Source of the DNA: Simiduia litorea
GTDB taxonomy: Bacteria; Pseudomonadota; Gammaproteobacteria; Pseudomonadales; Cellvibrionaceae
Reading direction: 5' to 3'
Assembly: GCF_042853465.1 (NCBI RefSeq)
Contig: NZ_AP031497.1
Location: 4,216,001-4,280,000 of the forward strand
Length of the DNA stretch: 64,000 bases
Below the pieces are notes generated by a model. It saw nothing but the letters and a program-made list of their open reading frames with translations, was not told the origin of the DNA and did no database searches. This document shows, piece by piece, positions 26,541 to 35,147 of this stretch (its first letter is position 1; every line of letters begins with the position of its first letter). A program made the translations under genes and the position numbers.

Positions 26541-26876
26541 CATGCGGGCCAGAGGGATCGCACACTTTTCATCATATTCCATAGCTATTTCTGAGTAGTA
26601 AAAAAACAAACTCTTTAATTGCGGTGATATAGGCAAAATGTATGTAGCCTGCCTATTTGGTAATAGGTTGATCTCAACACAATCTGCGGTGGACCCCGTA
26701 CACAAAAAACCTATAAGAGGGTTATCCCTGGATTCTCCTTCCTCGTATTCCCATTCCCAGCTGAGAGAGACTTCTGCTTCTTTTGGATTCGCTATTGCCT
26801 CAGCGATTGGACACACCAAGACTTGACCAGCCTTTGTGGTAGATGTCGCCAGCAATAAGAACGTTAGTATCGTCAT
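26538..26876 (-). CDS. Cassette 3: small exported protein
   Basis: 112 residues with a signal peptide (about 1-16, TKAG at the likely cleavage site). The mature part has four cysteines and an acidic stretch WEWEYEEGES. Not recognised; probably periplasmic. The stop overlaps attC 3. Confidence 0.65.
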   Translation of the reverse strand: MTILTFLLLATSTTKAGQVLVCPIAEAIANPKEAEVSLSWEWEYEEGESRDNPLIGFLCTGSTADCVEINLLPNRQATYILPISPQLKSLFFYYSEIAMEYDEKCAIPLARM

Positions 26877-26895
26877 TTCGATGCATCATGGCATG

Positions 26896-26961
26896 TAACG
26901 CCCGCAGCACCGGGCAATTTGAAGCGCAGCGGAAAATTGCTCCGCGTGGCTGCGCTTGTTA
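26896..26961 (-). other. attC 4
   Basis: TAACGCC at 26896, GTTA at 26958. The short 66-bp site contains CGGGCAATTT pairing with the downstream AAAATTGC. Confidence 0.85.
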
Positions 26962-27525
26962 CATGCCGACATTCTCTAACCCTGTAATTTGGTTGTGACG
27001 ATTTACAGTAACTATATGAATGCCAGACTGCTGCATCAGTGGCCTTTTTCTCCACTGAATAGCAAGATTAATAAATTTTTCGGATTCCGGAACTGCTACA
27101 GCAAGGATATCATCGTCATTGGCATGCTCGACTGTCATTAGCTGGCCAATAGCCTCTCTAATTAGGGGGTATTCTTGTGAGCCGGGCTTGGTTATCAATG
27201 GCCCTTTCTTGGACTCAACTCGAAGGGTGTAGCCATTGTTAAGTTTTGAAACAAGATCACCTTCGCCGGCGGAAGAGTGGACTATTATTTTTTGTTCATA
27301 GTCTTCGTTTTTATAACCACACTGCCACCTTCCTTCGTCACTTGGTCTGCACCAGCCCTTCGAAGACAGAAACTCCAAAATCGGAAATATAACTTTTGAT
27401 CTTACTTGTACCTGTGCCCCGTCGATGGCACAAACTACATCTTCATTCGTATGCGCATTCTCGATAATAAACATGGCAAGTCTTAGAGTGACTTCTGCTT
27501 CCGGCATTCTGTCATCAGGTAGCAC
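26959..27525 (-). CDS. Cassette 4: PD-(D/E)XK nuclease-like protein
   Basis: 188 residues from GTG 27525, which follows AGGAG at 6 bases; the longer frame to 27633 runs back through attC 5 and is not used. The N-terminal half looks helical (winged-helix-like, about 10-70). The centre has GEGDLVSKLNNGYTLRVESKKG, in which Asp and the E-x-K fit the PD-(D/E)XK nuclease core. The C-terminal part (VAVPESEKFINLAIQW) resembles the last strand-helix of such folds. A DNA-cleaving or defence role is inference. The stop lies in attC 4. Confidence 0.65.
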   Translation of the reverse strand: MLPDDRMPEAEVTLRLAMFIIENAHTNEDVVCAIDGAQVQVRSKVIFPILEFLSSKGWCRPSDEGRWQCGYKNEDYEQKIIVHSSAGEGDLVSKLNNGYTLRVESKKGPLITKPGSQEYPLIREAIGQLMTVEHANDDDILAVAVPESEKFINLAIQWRKRPLMQQSGIHIVTVNRHNQITGLENVGM

Positions 27526-27542
27526 AATTTCTCCTAGGCATG

Positions 27543-27840
27543 TAACGCCGGTGGCAAGGGCGAGCGTTAGCGAATCCAGCAGCGATAGCTGCGACTTGAC
27601 CACCCTTGTTAAGATTGCGATCTGCCGCGCCACCTACAAAGTACATTGTTGAGCGCCAGCGAAACCACAGCCAATTAATTTTACCCGTAAGAATGCCACA
27701 CTTGATGGCGTTACGGAACTAGCTAGCGATACTGGAAAGGTTACTTACTTGGAGCGGCACCTTCCTTGATACCGATAGACTTGCTTACTGCACTCTCTTT
27801 CTGAGTGGCACAAAACTTAACGAAAATTCGCAGAGCACAT
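27543..27840 (-). repeat. Cassette 5: ORF-less cassette, type I (subtype a)
   Basis: 298 bp; attC 27543-27611 (ggtggcaagggcg class). The body has the family blocks GCGATCTGCCGCGCCACCTA, AAGAATGCCACACTTGA and CTTGATACCGATAGACTTG, then the CACTC...GAGTG hairpin and the terminal GCAGAGCACAT. No frame is conserved in other copies. Confidence 0.9.
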
Positions 27841-28146
27841 TAACGCCGGTGGCAAGGGCGAGGCGCGATTAGCGCCGAGTCCAGCAGCGATAGCTGCGAG
27901 CTTGGCCACCCTTGTTAAAGTTGCGATCTGCCGCGCCACCTACAAAGTAAGTTGTGGAGCGCAAGCGAAACCGTAACCACTAATTTTACCCGCAAGAATG
28001 CCACACTTGAAGGCGTTACGGAACTAGCTAGCGATACTGGAAAGGTGACTTACTTGGGGCGGCACTTTCCTTGATACCGATAGACTTGAATACAGCACTT
28101 AATTTTTTAAACGGTACGAACTCGACAACAAAATCGCAGAGCACAT
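27841..28146 (-). repeat. Cassette 6: ORF-less cassette, type I (subtype b)
   Basis: 306 bp; attC 27841-27917. Same body as cassette 5 up to GATAGACTTG, then the AACGGTACGAACTCGACAAC end instead of the CACTC hairpin. Confidence 0.9.
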
Positions 28147-28449
28147 TAACGCCGGTGGCAAGGGCGAGGCGCGATTAGCGCCGAGTCCAGCAGCGATAGC
28201 TGCGACTTGACCACCCTTGTTAAGGTTGCGATCTGCCGCGCCATCTACAAAGTAAGTTGTTGAGCGTCAGCGAAACCACAGCCAATTAATTTTACCCGCA
28301 AGAATGCCATACTTGAAGGCACAGCGGAATACATTTGGGTAGCGGGAAGGACTGCGATGTTGACGCGGCACATTCCCTGATACCGATTTCTAAAATCTTG
28401 TGCGGTTCACCTTACGTGAACCAAAACTTTCTTTTAAAGCAGAGCACAT
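28147..28449 (-). repeat. Cassette 7: ORF-less cassette, type I (subtype c)
   Basis: 303 bp; attC 28147-28222. The end carries a perfect GGTTCAC-CTTAC-GTGAACC hairpin. CTGCGATGTTGACGCGGCAC links it to type II. Confidence 0.9.
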
Positions 28450-28746
28450 TAACGCCGGTGGCAAGGGCGAGCGTTAGCGAGTCCAGCAGCGATAGCTGCG
28501 AGCTTGGCCGCCCTTGTTAAAGTTGCGATCTGCCGCGCCAACAACAGGGTACGTTGTGAAGCGCAAGCGAAACCGTAACCACTAATTTTACCCGCAAGAA
28601 TGCCACACTTGATGACCTTACGGAACTCTCTAGCGGTAGGGAAATATGACTTACTAGAAGCGGCACTTTCCTTGATACCGATAGACTTGCTTACCGCACT
28701 CTCTTTTTGAGTGGCACAATACTTAACGAAAATTCGCAGAGCACAT
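28450..28746 (-). repeat. Cassette 8: ORF-less cassette, type I (subtype a)
   Basis: 297 bp; attC 28450-28519. Fourth consecutive ORF-less cassette. The body is close to cassettes 5 and 11, with TGACTTACTAGAAGCGGCAC. Confidence 0.9.
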
Positions 28747-28815
28747 TAACGCCTTGCACAGCGGCGCGAGGTACGAGCGTCCGGCGCCGAAGGCGCGTAC
28801 TGCTGCAACTTGTTA
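28747..28815 (-). other. attC 9
   Basis: TAACGCC at 28747, GTTA at 28812. CGGCGCCGAAGGCGCG forms the inner stem. Confidence 0.88.
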
Positions 28816-28823
28816 AACATTAC

Positions 28824-29327
28824 TTACTCCGATTTAAGCCACGTATATAATGGAACAGGCTTTGAATCGGGTAACCGAATATACCAGTCCCCACCCATGA
28901 TTGTCGTACCAAGATGATAGATAAGCTCATCGTGGTTATACGAATTAAAAGACATTATTCGCACTTCTGTCCGTGCTTTTGCTGCCCACTTTTCAGCATC
29001 CATTTTCGAGGTGAAAAACTTCCACGCCCTTAGCTTACCTATTTCTCCTCCGCTTGAAGCAATGCGATCTAAAAGAGCATTTCCAAAGCTTCGGTTTTCA
29101 TCGGCCTTTGTAACGATCTCAGTACTTTTAGCTTGGATGTCATCAACTTGCGAAGATAGCTGGCCAATAACTCTATTAGTATTTTCTAGGACAACAGAAA
29201 TATTGGCATTGGCCGTAGCCAAAGAAATCCTCAGCTCTTCCTTTGTCTCAAACAGGACTTCATAGAATTTATAACCACCAAATATAAGAACGATAAGGAA
29301 GAGCCACTTATAGATTTGATTTAGCAC
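28824..29327 (-). CDS. Cassette 9: membrane-anchored coiled-coil protein
   Basis: 167 residues. One TM helix (about 6-24) is followed by a heptad-like helical region (about 28-85, LENTNRVIGQLSSQVDDIQAKSTEIVTKA) and a C-terminal globular part with WYIRLP. Not recognised. The ATG lies 19 bp inside attC 10, after a short leader. Confidence 0.7.
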   Translation of the reverse strand: MLNQIYKWLFLIVLIFGGYKFYEVLFETKEELRISLATANANISVVLENTNRVIGQLSSQVDDIQAKSTEIVTKADENRSFGNALLDRIASSGGEIGKLRAWKFFTSKMDAEKWAAKARTEVRIMSFNSYNHDELIYHLGTTIMGGDWYIRLPDSKPVPLYTWLKSE

Positions 29328-29346
29328 TGAACTCTCCTTGTATGTT

Positions 29347-29412
29347 TAACGCCCGCAGCACACGCGAGCGTAGCGAGTCGAGGCCGATAGGCCGTTGTGC
29401 CTGCGTTTGTTA
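29347..29412 (-). other. attC 10
   Basis: TAACGCC at 29347, GTTA at 29409. It belongs to the cccgcagcacacgcgagcg class shared with attC 21, 22 and 34 and gives the intact form of attC 22. Confidence 0.9.
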
Positions 29413-29421
29413 AGTGATTTT

Positions 29422-29751
29422 TTACAGCTCAACACTAACCCAAAACACCTTATCTTGTTTATTGATAGAAATTTCATTTTTATCTTGATCGTTTAGATTT
29501 ACCAACAGCTCTTCAACGCCATTAGACTTAGACTGAATAGAGAATTTATTGCAACTTAGATTAAATTCAAACAGTGGAAACGACGGCACCATGTCTTTAT
29601 TGCTTGCAGTCAATATCAATGAATTTAGCGCTGGTGAAACCTCTATATAATAGAGTAAGTCACTCGATATAAACTCTAGCGAATATATTGAGCCGCTCTC
29701 ATGAAGCGCTTGACCAAAGAATTCTTCTAAAATCTCGACATTCATCAGCAT
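29422..29751 (-). CDS. Cassette 10: hypothetical small soluble protein
   Basis: 109 residues, mainly alternating polar and hydrophobic (beta-rich) with few charged clusters. Not recognised. Two in-frame ATGs (29751 and 29745) lie right beside attC 11 without a clear ribosome site; the first is taken. Confidence 0.6.
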   Translation of the reverse strand: MLMNVEILEEFFGQALHESGSIYSLEFISSDLLYYIEVSPALNSLILTASNKDMVPSFPLFEFNLSCNKFSIQSKSNGVEELLVNLNDQDKNEISINKQDKVFWVSVEL

Positions 29752-29756
29752 TCACT

Positions 29757-30052
29757 TAACGCCGGTGGCAAGGGCGAGCGTTAGCGAGTCCAGCAGCGAT
29801 AGCTGCGACTTGGCCACCCTTGTTAAAGTTGCGATCTGCCGCGCCACCTACAGAGTAAGTTGTGAAGCGCCAGCGGAACTGCAACTGCTTATCTTACCCG
29901 CAAGAATGCCATAATTGATGACCTTACGGAACTCTCTAGCGGTGGGAAAATATGACTTACTAGAAGCGGCACTTTCCTTGATACCGATAGACTTGCTTAC
30001 TGCACTCTCTTTCTGAGCGGCACAATACTTAACGAAAATTCGCAGAGCACAT
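29757..30052 (-). repeat. Cassette 11: ORF-less cassette, type I (subtype a)
   Basis: 296 bp; attC 29757-29825. It differs from cassette 8 at a limited number of positions (for example CAACTGCTTATCTTACCC). Confidence 0.9.
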
Positions 30053-30131
30053 TAACGCCTTTAGCAGCGGCGAGTGAAACGAGTCCAGCCCATGCGTTTT
30101 TTTGCATGGGCGATGCTGGCTAAACTTGTTA
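30053..30131 (-). other. attC 12
   Basis: TAACGCC at 30053, GTTA at 30128. The terminal loop is CCCATGCGTTTTTTTGCATGGG. Confidence 0.88.
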
Positions 30132-30149
30132 AATGCATTTATTCCAAGC

Positions 30150-30386
30150 CTAACTCAGTATATATTTTTTATCTTCTTCAGGGTAATCAGTTTTATACTC
30201 ACCCCACTCCATGTATTCGTAATATTTAGACATTGCTTCAAAATTTGATGATGCCTCACAAGTCCAAACAATTTTGGCGTTCGGGCCTAGAAGCTTCCTA
30301 GCGCTAGCACCATGCTCACCAGACAGACAAAACGTCTGTTCATCTTCGTTTTCTATCCAAAGTTCGTGCTTCATAATTTTTGACAT
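30150..30386 (-). CDS. Cassette 12: small acidic hypothetical protein
   Basis: 78 residues rich in Glu, Tyr and Trp; the tail YYEYMEWGEYKTDYPEED recalls a widespread family of small uncharacterised proteins. The ATG is formed at the R' core of attC 13 (GTTAAATG); a second ATG at 30374 is also possible. Function unknown. Confidence 0.65.
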   Translation of the reverse strand: MSKIMKHELWIENEDEQTFCLSGEHGASARKLLGPNAKIVWTCEASSNFEAMSKYYEYMEWGEYKTDYPEEDKKYILS

Positions 30387-30387
30387 T

Positions 30388-30492
30388 TAACGCCCGTAGC
30401 AGGCGCATTTATGTAGGTGAATTTTGTGTGGCAGCGTAGCGGCCGCCGCACAAAAAGCGCCGGAATAAATGTCGCACTGCCTACGTTTGTTA
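30388..30492 (-). other. attC 13
   Basis: TAACGCC at 30388, GTTA at 30489. A long 105-bp site whose outer arms ...GCAGGCGCATTTATG and CATAAATG...CACTGCC pair; closely related in form to attC 36. Confidence 0.88.
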
Positions 30493-30786
30493 TAAGCCCT
30501 GTACTTTATGGCAAATCTTTAAAGTTTGTTTGCTATCTTTAGTAACAACCAGCCAGTCAAATTGAACTTCACTATGGGAAGCGGTATTGCCATAAAGACC
30601 ATTACTTGCAGTCACATGCTCACCAAAGAATTCATCCGGTTTCGCACTTTTAACACCGTCGATGATGCTTTGTGCAAAATCCAAAAGCTCTTGCTCAGTC
30701 CCGATAATAAAGGCCTCGTTCCATCCGGTTTGAGCGGTGATTGCTACACCTTTATATTCATCATCTTCCACTTGGGTTACTCTCAA
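30490..30786 (-). CDS. Cassette 13: hypothetical small soluble protein
   Basis: 98 residues, not recognised. The helix EQELLDFAQSIIDGVKSA lies in the centre with beta-type segments around it. The stop lies in the R'' core of attC 13. The gene starts 16 bp from attC 14. Confidence 0.62.
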   Translation of the reverse strand: MRVTQVEDDEYKGVAITAQTGWNEAFIIGTEQELLDFAQSIIDGVKSAKPDEFFGEHVTASNGLYGNTASHSEVQFDWLVVTKDSKQTLKICHKVQGL

Positions 30787-30801
30787 TCTCGTGCCAGCTT
30801 A

Positions 30802-30897
30802 TAACGCCCAGCACACGGGCGGCTGAAATGTAGCGCAGCGGAATGTAAGCCGTCCGGCCCGGCGTTTTCTGCCGGGCGCATGTGGTGCTGCTTGTTA
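30802..30897 (-). other. attC 14
   Basis: TAACGCC at 30802, GTTA at 30894. The inner hairpin is GGCCCGGCGTTTTCTGCCGGGC. Confidence 0.88.
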
Positions 30898-31191
30898 TAG
30901 GCCTTTACTTGATAGTACATACATGCCGACAAAGGGGACCAAATATATTACCAACCACAAGATATAGACTGTAGGCCAATAGTATTGATATCTGACTCGA
31001 AAAAACAGTGTACTCGCCCCTGCAACACATGAACTTAGAAAGAATGGCACCAATAGTATTAAGGCATTCCACGCCAATGTTTGGAAACAGCCTACAGGCG
31101 GCTCTCCTAAAGACGGACAGATAAACTCTAAAATATAGTTCGCAACAACGCTAAGAGACAAAAGACTTAAGTAAACGGAAGCGAATTTCAT
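30895..31191 (-). CDS. Cassette 14: three-TM membrane protein
   Basis: 98 residues with hydrophobic segments at about 4-24, 38-62 and 72-94. The R-V-R-Y-Q-Y-Y-W loop separates the last two. Not recognised. The stop lies in attC 14. Confidence 0.65.
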   Translation of the reverse strand: MKFASVYLSLLSLSVVANYILEFICPSLGEPPVGCFQTLAWNALILLVPFFLSSCVAGASTLFFRVRYQYYWPTVYILWLVIYLVPFVGMYVLSSKGL

Positions 31192-31212
31192 GAAGATCTC
31201 TATACAGCCCTA

Positions 31213-31281
31213 TAACGCCGGTGGCAAGGGCAAGCGTTAGCGAGTCCAGCAGCGATAGCTGCGACTTGGCCACCCTTGTTA
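31213..31281 (-). other. attC 15
   Basis: TAACGCC at 31213, GTTA at 31278. Same class as the type I ORF-less cassettes, but linked here to a coding cassette. Confidence 0.9.
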
Positions 31282-31548
31282 TGTTTTTGAATTTTCATGA
31301 TCTATTTTCTTACGTTTACTGGCCCAAATTCGCACTATTTGCATAATAGACATGGTGATGGGAATTAGACAAATACCGGCTCCAAACATCATACAAACAA
31401 ACATTACTCCTAAATCTATTTTGTGTGCATGCCATGCAAGTAGAGAGAAGATCATAAAAATGAAGAGCTCAGTAACCAGAGCTTCAATGTCACTGCCAGC
31501 CTCAGCATCAACAGTTTTGGCCCAATAATGATGCATCTTTATCTTCAA
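31279..31548 (-). CDS. Cassette 15: two-TM membrane protein
   Basis: 89 residues with TM segments at about 24-41 and 48-70, then a basic tail (WASKRKKIDHE). Not recognised. The stop overlaps attC 15. Confidence 0.62.
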   Translation of the reverse strand: MKIKMHHYWAKTVDAEAGSDIEALVTELFIFMIFSLLAWHAHKIDLGVMFVCMMFGAGICLIPITMSIMQIVRIWASKRKKIDHENSKT

Positions 31549-31570
31549 GGTTCAACTCCGTCTGAAAACA

Positions 31571-31645
31571 TAACGCCGGTAGCAAAGGCGAGCGATAGCG
31601 AGTCCAGGCCGCGCTTTTTGCGGCCGATTTTGCCTACCCTTGTTA
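31571..31645 (-). other. attC 16
   Basis: TAACGCC at 31571, GTTA at 31642. A variant of the type I attC class (ggtagcaaaggcg) with a GGCCGCGCTTTTTGCGGCC loop. Confidence 0.88.
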
Positions 31646-31978
31646 AGCATTGAATCTTTCTACGATAGATTTACACTCATACAAAGAGACTTCCTTTGCC
31701 CACTTAATAGATTGCTGAATTTCTAGCTCATGTCGATCAAGAGCTTCTTTAGACCAATACTGCCTTTGCGCGCCTATTGGTAAATGATCGATTTCTGATG
31801 AAACTCCTGTGAATGCCAGAAAGTCCTTATCATCTTCAGGGAGGCCAACTTCAAACCTTAGCGAAGATATCTCAATGGCCCCCTCTAAATAATGAATAGA
31901 GCCATCAAGCATTCCGCTCGCAACGCTGGCGGCACGCTTACGTTGTTTCTCGATGTATTCTTCGTGGCTCATTTTCAT
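31643..31978 (-). CDS. Cassette 16: hypothetical helical protein
   Basis: 111 residues, mostly helical and charged (HEEYIEKQRKRAASVASGML, then LEIQQSIKWAKEVSLYECKSIVERF). Not recognised; cytoplasmic. An alternative ATG at 31972 would remove two residues. The stop lies in attC 16. Confidence 0.65.
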   Translation of the reverse strand: MKMSHEEYIEKQRKRAASVASGMLDGSIHYLEGAIEISSLRFEVGLPEDDKDFLAFTGVSSEIDHLPIGAQRQYWSKEALDRHELEIQQSIKWAKEVSLYECKSIVERFNA

Positions 31979-31986
31979 AGGGTGCT

Positions 31987-32291
31987 TAACGCCGGTGGCA
32001 AGGGCGAGGCGCGATTAGCGCCGAGTCCAGCAGCGATAGCTGCGAGCTTGGCCGCCCTTGTTAAAGTTGCGATCTGCCGCGCCAACAACAGGGTACGTTG
32101 TGGAGCGCAAGCGAAACCGCAACCACTAATTTTACCCGCAAGAATGCCACACTTGATGGCCTTACGGAACTAGCTAGCGATACTGGAAAGGTCACTTACT
32201 TGGAGCGGCACTTTCCTTGATACCGACAGACTTGAATACAGCACTTACTTTTTAAACGGTACGAACTCGACAACAAAATCGCAGAGCACAT
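31987..32291 (-). repeat. Cassette 17: ORF-less cassette, type I (subtype b)
   Basis: 305 bp; attC 31987-32063. It has the CCAACAACAGGGTACGTTGTG variant of the first block, also seen in cassettes 8 and 26. Confidence 0.9.
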
Positions 32292-32661
32292 TAACGCCGT
32301 GGTTTGGGGCGGCGCAGCGACAGCGTAGCCGTCCCGCACCGCGTTTTTTGCGGTGCTTACAACACCACCTTGTTATTTGCCGCCGGTTTGCATTTGCTAC
32401 AACGTACTTAGCGGAGCAACGCGAAGCCAGAGGCCATTAATTTGGGTAAGAATACCTTACTTGAAACCTTTTGGAACCGACTTAGGGCAACCCACGATGT
32501 AGGCATGCAGCGCGATTTACACGGCAAACCTACTATTAGCACAGGGAAAGAAACTGCGGACTTTGATGCAGCACATTCCTTGATGCTGGCATGCCTGCTT
32601 ACTGGCACACTTTGGAATAACGCGAAAAACCCAAAACAAACTCTAAAAAGGTAAGGCGAAA
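32292..32661 (-). repeat. Cassette 18: ORF-less cassette, type II
   Basis: 370 bp; attC 32292-32375 (cgtggtttggggcg class). The body has GCCGCCGGTTTGCATTTGCT, AAGAATACCTTACTTGA, GCAGCACATTCCTTGATGCT and GGTAAGGC. A 70-codon plus-strand frame here is broken in other copies. Confidence 0.9.
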
Positions 32662-32751
32662 TAACGTCGCAATTTGCGGCCGTAGTGTAGGCACGAAGTG
32701 CCGGAACGGAGGTCCAGAGAGCGTAGCGAACGAGGCAAGATTGCTTTGTTA
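32662..32751 (-). other. attC 19
   Basis: The R' core is TAACGTC (one base off the usual TAACGCC) at 32662; GTTA at 32748. Confidence 0.82.
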
Positions 32752-32764
32752 TAACGATGCTCAC

Positions 32765-33070
32765 TCACGGCAATATCTCCACGGATTTTGGGTTTAAGGC
32801 CATTGATAACTCGCGAAAAACCCTATCTTCTATTTGAGAAATACCACCCTCGACTAGCTCTTTTGGCTCTACGACTACTTTTGGCTTAGGCTTAAAAATA
32901 CCTTTAATAGACAGCTTCTTTTCTGCCTCCGATACGCAAGCCCAAGCAGCATCAAAATTACCCACTAACAACCTTTGTGTAGAAAACGGTTCATCTGAGA
33001 CTATTGAAACCTCTTCATCGCCGTGTGATACCACAATTCTATTTTTGAATATTTGTAATTTCACTTCCAT
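32765..33070 (-). CDS. Cassette 19: hypothetical small soluble protein
   Basis: 101 residues. The N-terminal half is beta-type (LQIFKNRIVVSHGDEEVSIV) and the C-terminal half helical (GGISQIEDRVFRELSMAL). The KPKVVVEPKE...SQIEDRVFRE segment faintly recalls part of MreB, too weak to name a function. A leader of 22 bp separates it from attC 20. Confidence 0.62.
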   Translation of the reverse strand: MEVKLQIFKNRIVVSHGDEEVSIVSDEPFSTQRLLVGNFDAAWACVSEAEKKLSIKGIFKPKPKVVVEPKELVEGGISQIEDRVFRELSMALNPKSVEILP

Positions 33071-33092
33071 TCTGAAATTTTCTATCTCGTTA

Positions 33093-33461
33093 TAACGCCC
33101 GGTTTAGGCGCGGCTGGAGCGAAGCGTAAGCCGTCGCAGCCGCGCATTTTGCGGCGAACCTAAAACCGCTTGTTATTTGCCGCCGGTTTGCATTTGCTAC
33201 AACGTACTTAGCGGAGCAACGCGAAGCCAGAGGCCATTTATTTGGGTAAGAATACCTTACTTGAAACCTTTTGGAACCTACTTAGGGCACACCACGATAT
33301 AGGCATGCAACACGCTTTGCGCAGCTAACTTACTATTGGCACCAGGAGCAGAACTGCGATGTTGAAGCAGCACATTCCTTGATGCTGGCATGCCGACTTG
33401 GTGGTACACATTTGAATTCAATACCCTAACTCATTGACGGTAGAAAAAGGGTAAGGCTCAA
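33093..33461 (-). repeat. Cassette 20: ORF-less cassette, type II with a different attC
   Basis: 369 bp. The body is type II, but attC 33093-33175 (cggtttaggcgcggc) is not the usual type II class, which suggests attC exchange. Confidence 0.88.
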
Positions 33462-33529
33462 TAACGCCCGCAACAAACGCGAGCGTAGCGAGTCGAGGCC
33501 GATAGGCCGGTTTGATTGCGTTTGTATGG

Positions 33530-33733
33530 TTGAAATAACATGATTTCCCTTCCTGTTATTAAAGCGATAAGGTGAGGCTCATGTCTGCAGCAACAGACAT
33601 TCAGCAAAGCATTCCGGTGGTTGCAAGGCGCCGATACTATCGAGCCCGTTAACAAGCAAGGGAGCTTTGCTGATCCTACTTTTAACTCGAACAGTCGAAT
33701 GAGCCTCGAGCTCGAATGTAGCAAGGGTGAGTC
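33530..33733 (+). ncRNA. Non-coding region of the attC-targeting IS, candidate guide RNA
   Basis: 204 bp without an ORF. It contains several inverted segments, for example GAGGCTCATGTCTG, CAACAGACATTCAG and GAATGAGCCTCGAGCTCGAATG. Guide RNAs of IS110/IS1111 elements come from such regions; the assignment here is by position only. Confidence 0.35.
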
Positions 33734-34690
33734 ATGAAAACAACTACCAAAGCTGGCATTAATCATCAGAGAAATATCGGTATAGATGTAGGTAAAACGT
33801 TCTTGGATATATACATCCTAGAGCTCGATAGGTATTGGCAAATCTACAATTCACTAGATGACATTAAGGAGCTCCGAAAGACGCTCAAGCGCTTTAATCT
33901 GACTCGTATCGTCGTCGAGGCTACGGGTGGCTATGAACGAACACTCGTCGAAGTGCTGGCGGAAGCCGAGCTCCCAGTTGTTGTGGTGCAGCCAATCAAT
34001 GTTCGCCAATTTGCAAAAGCACAAGGCGTCCTAGCAAAAACGGACCGAATCGATTCAAGAGTGATTGCACAATTCGGGGCAGTAATGAAACCAGAAATTA
34101 GGCCCATAAGCAGCAAAAAGATAAGGCATATCAGAGATTTACTAGCGCGGAAAAGGCAGTTAATGGAAGCTAGAACTCAAGAGCTAAATCGTGAACAAAA
34201 GGCACAGAATGTTCTGCAGCGCTCCCACAACAGGATGATCAAGTTTATCGAAAAGGAGCTCAATTGGGTCAACACAAAGCTCAACAAAGAGGTTGCATTG
34301 GTTACCGAGTGGCAGAAAACTTATGACCTCCTTTTAAGCGTGCCAGGCATAGGCCCTGGTGTTGCTTATACGCTTCTGGGAGAGCTTCCGGAGCTTGGCC
34401 AACTAACCAGTCGACAGGTAGGTGCGCTGTGCGGCTTGGCGCCCTACAACCGAGACAGCGGCTCGATGCGGGGCAAGCGACGAATAAAAGGCGGTAGGGC
34501 ACCTATACGGACGATGCTGTACATGGCAATGATGAGCGCTATTCAGTGCAACCCGATAATGAAGCGATTCTTCAACCGATTAGTTGCGGAAGGCAAACAT
34601 AAAAAGGTCGCACTTACAGCGTGCATGAGAAAAATGATGACAATTTTGAACGCCATGGTGCGTGATAAAAGGTCATGGCAAGCGGCATAA
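33734..34690 (+). CDS. IS110/IS1111-family DEDD transposase
   Basis: 318 residues. The N-terminal NIGIDVGKTFLDIYI (Asp) and VVEATGGYERTLV (Glu) precede AKTDRIDSRVIAQF (Asp pair). The C-terminal Transposase_20 domain has LLSVPGIGPGVAYTLLGELPELG, LAPYNRDSGSMRGKRRIKGG (catalytic Ser region) and MKRFFNRLVAEGKHKKVALTA. Intact and unlike the other IS110-family copy at 24081-25097, so the two elements are independent arrivals. Confidence 0.95.
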   Translation: MKTTTKAGINHQRNIGIDVGKTFLDIYILELDRYWQIYNSLDDIKELRKTLKRFNLTRIVVEATGGYERTLVEVLAEAELPVVVVQPINVRQFAKAQGVLAKTDRIDSRVIAQFGAVMKPEIRPISSKKIRHIRDLLARKRQLMEARTQELNREQKAQNVLQRSHNRMIKFIEKELNWVNTKLNKEVALVTEWQKTYDLLLSVPGIGPGVAYTLLGELPELGQLTSRQVGALCGLAPYNRDSGSMRGKRRIKGGRAPIRTMLYMAMMSAIQCNPIMKRFFNRLVAEGKHKKVALTACMRKMMTILNAMVRDKRSWQAA

Positions 34691-34740
34691 GATGAAAAAA
34701 ATACGTTGCTGAAGGCTTGACTTAGAACCACAGTCGCTTG

Positions 34741-35067
34741 TTATGCATTTTTCGATGACCACCAAAGCAAGTAGGTAGCGAAGAAATTAACTAGAGCTCC
34801 GATAGGCCCAACATAGATCATAGCCTTTACCGCATATTCCATGAATTTTGACCGCTTAAAAAGCCATATAATGGAAGCGATCACAGCACATATTGCTATG
34901 GGCAATAGTATGAGTTTCGCTATTTGATATGCGATACCAAAATCCATTTCCCAGCTGCTTAAGCCCATTGAAATTATAACTAGCAGAACATAGCTACTTA
35001 TATAGAGGGCATATGCCAACGCAGCATACCGCTTATAGTTCATGTGCAGATTTCTCATTGATTGCAT
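34741..35067 (-). CDS. Cassette 21: multi-pass membrane protein
   Basis: 108 residues with three or four TM segments (about 12-32, 48-68, 80-104). Not recognised. The stop TAA is inside the R'' core left by the IS. The ATG at 35067 is made by the R' core of attC 22; an ATG at 35043 is an alternative. Confidence 0.65.
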   Translation of the reverse strand: MQSMRNLHMNYKRYAALAYALYISSYVLLVIISMGLSSWEMDFGIAYQIAKLILLPIAICAVIASIIWLFKRSKFMEYAVKAMIYVGPIGALVNFFATYLLWWSSKNA

Positions 35068-35147
35068 AACGCCCGCAGCACACGCGAGCGTAGCGAGTCG
35101 AGGCCGATAGGCTGATCTTGCCCCGATAAAATGGACACCTCATTTTT

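Larger units (their letters stand above)
33526..34739 (+). mobile_element. IS110/IS1111-type insertion sequence inside an attC
   Basis: About 1.2 kb. Subterminal imperfect repeats TATGGTTGAAAT (left) and TGTGGTTCTAAG (reverse complement of the right) match in part. IS1111-type elements that target attC sites are known from mobile integrons. The non-coding part (about 200 bp) lies upstream of the transposase. Exact ends are approximate, because these elements make no clear target duplication. Confidence 0.8.
33462..34743 (-). other. attC 21, interrupted by an IS110/IS1111-type element
   Basis: The left part 33462-33525 (cccgcaacaaacgcgagcg ... gcgtttgt) and the GTTA at 34740-34743 make one class B attC. 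The element lies between the inner part of the R'' arm and its last bases. Confidence 0.8.

Noticed and set aside
26959..27633. Longer start (27633) for the cassette 4 protein
   Set aside because: The N-terminal 36 residues would come from attC 5; GTG 27525 has a good ribosome site.
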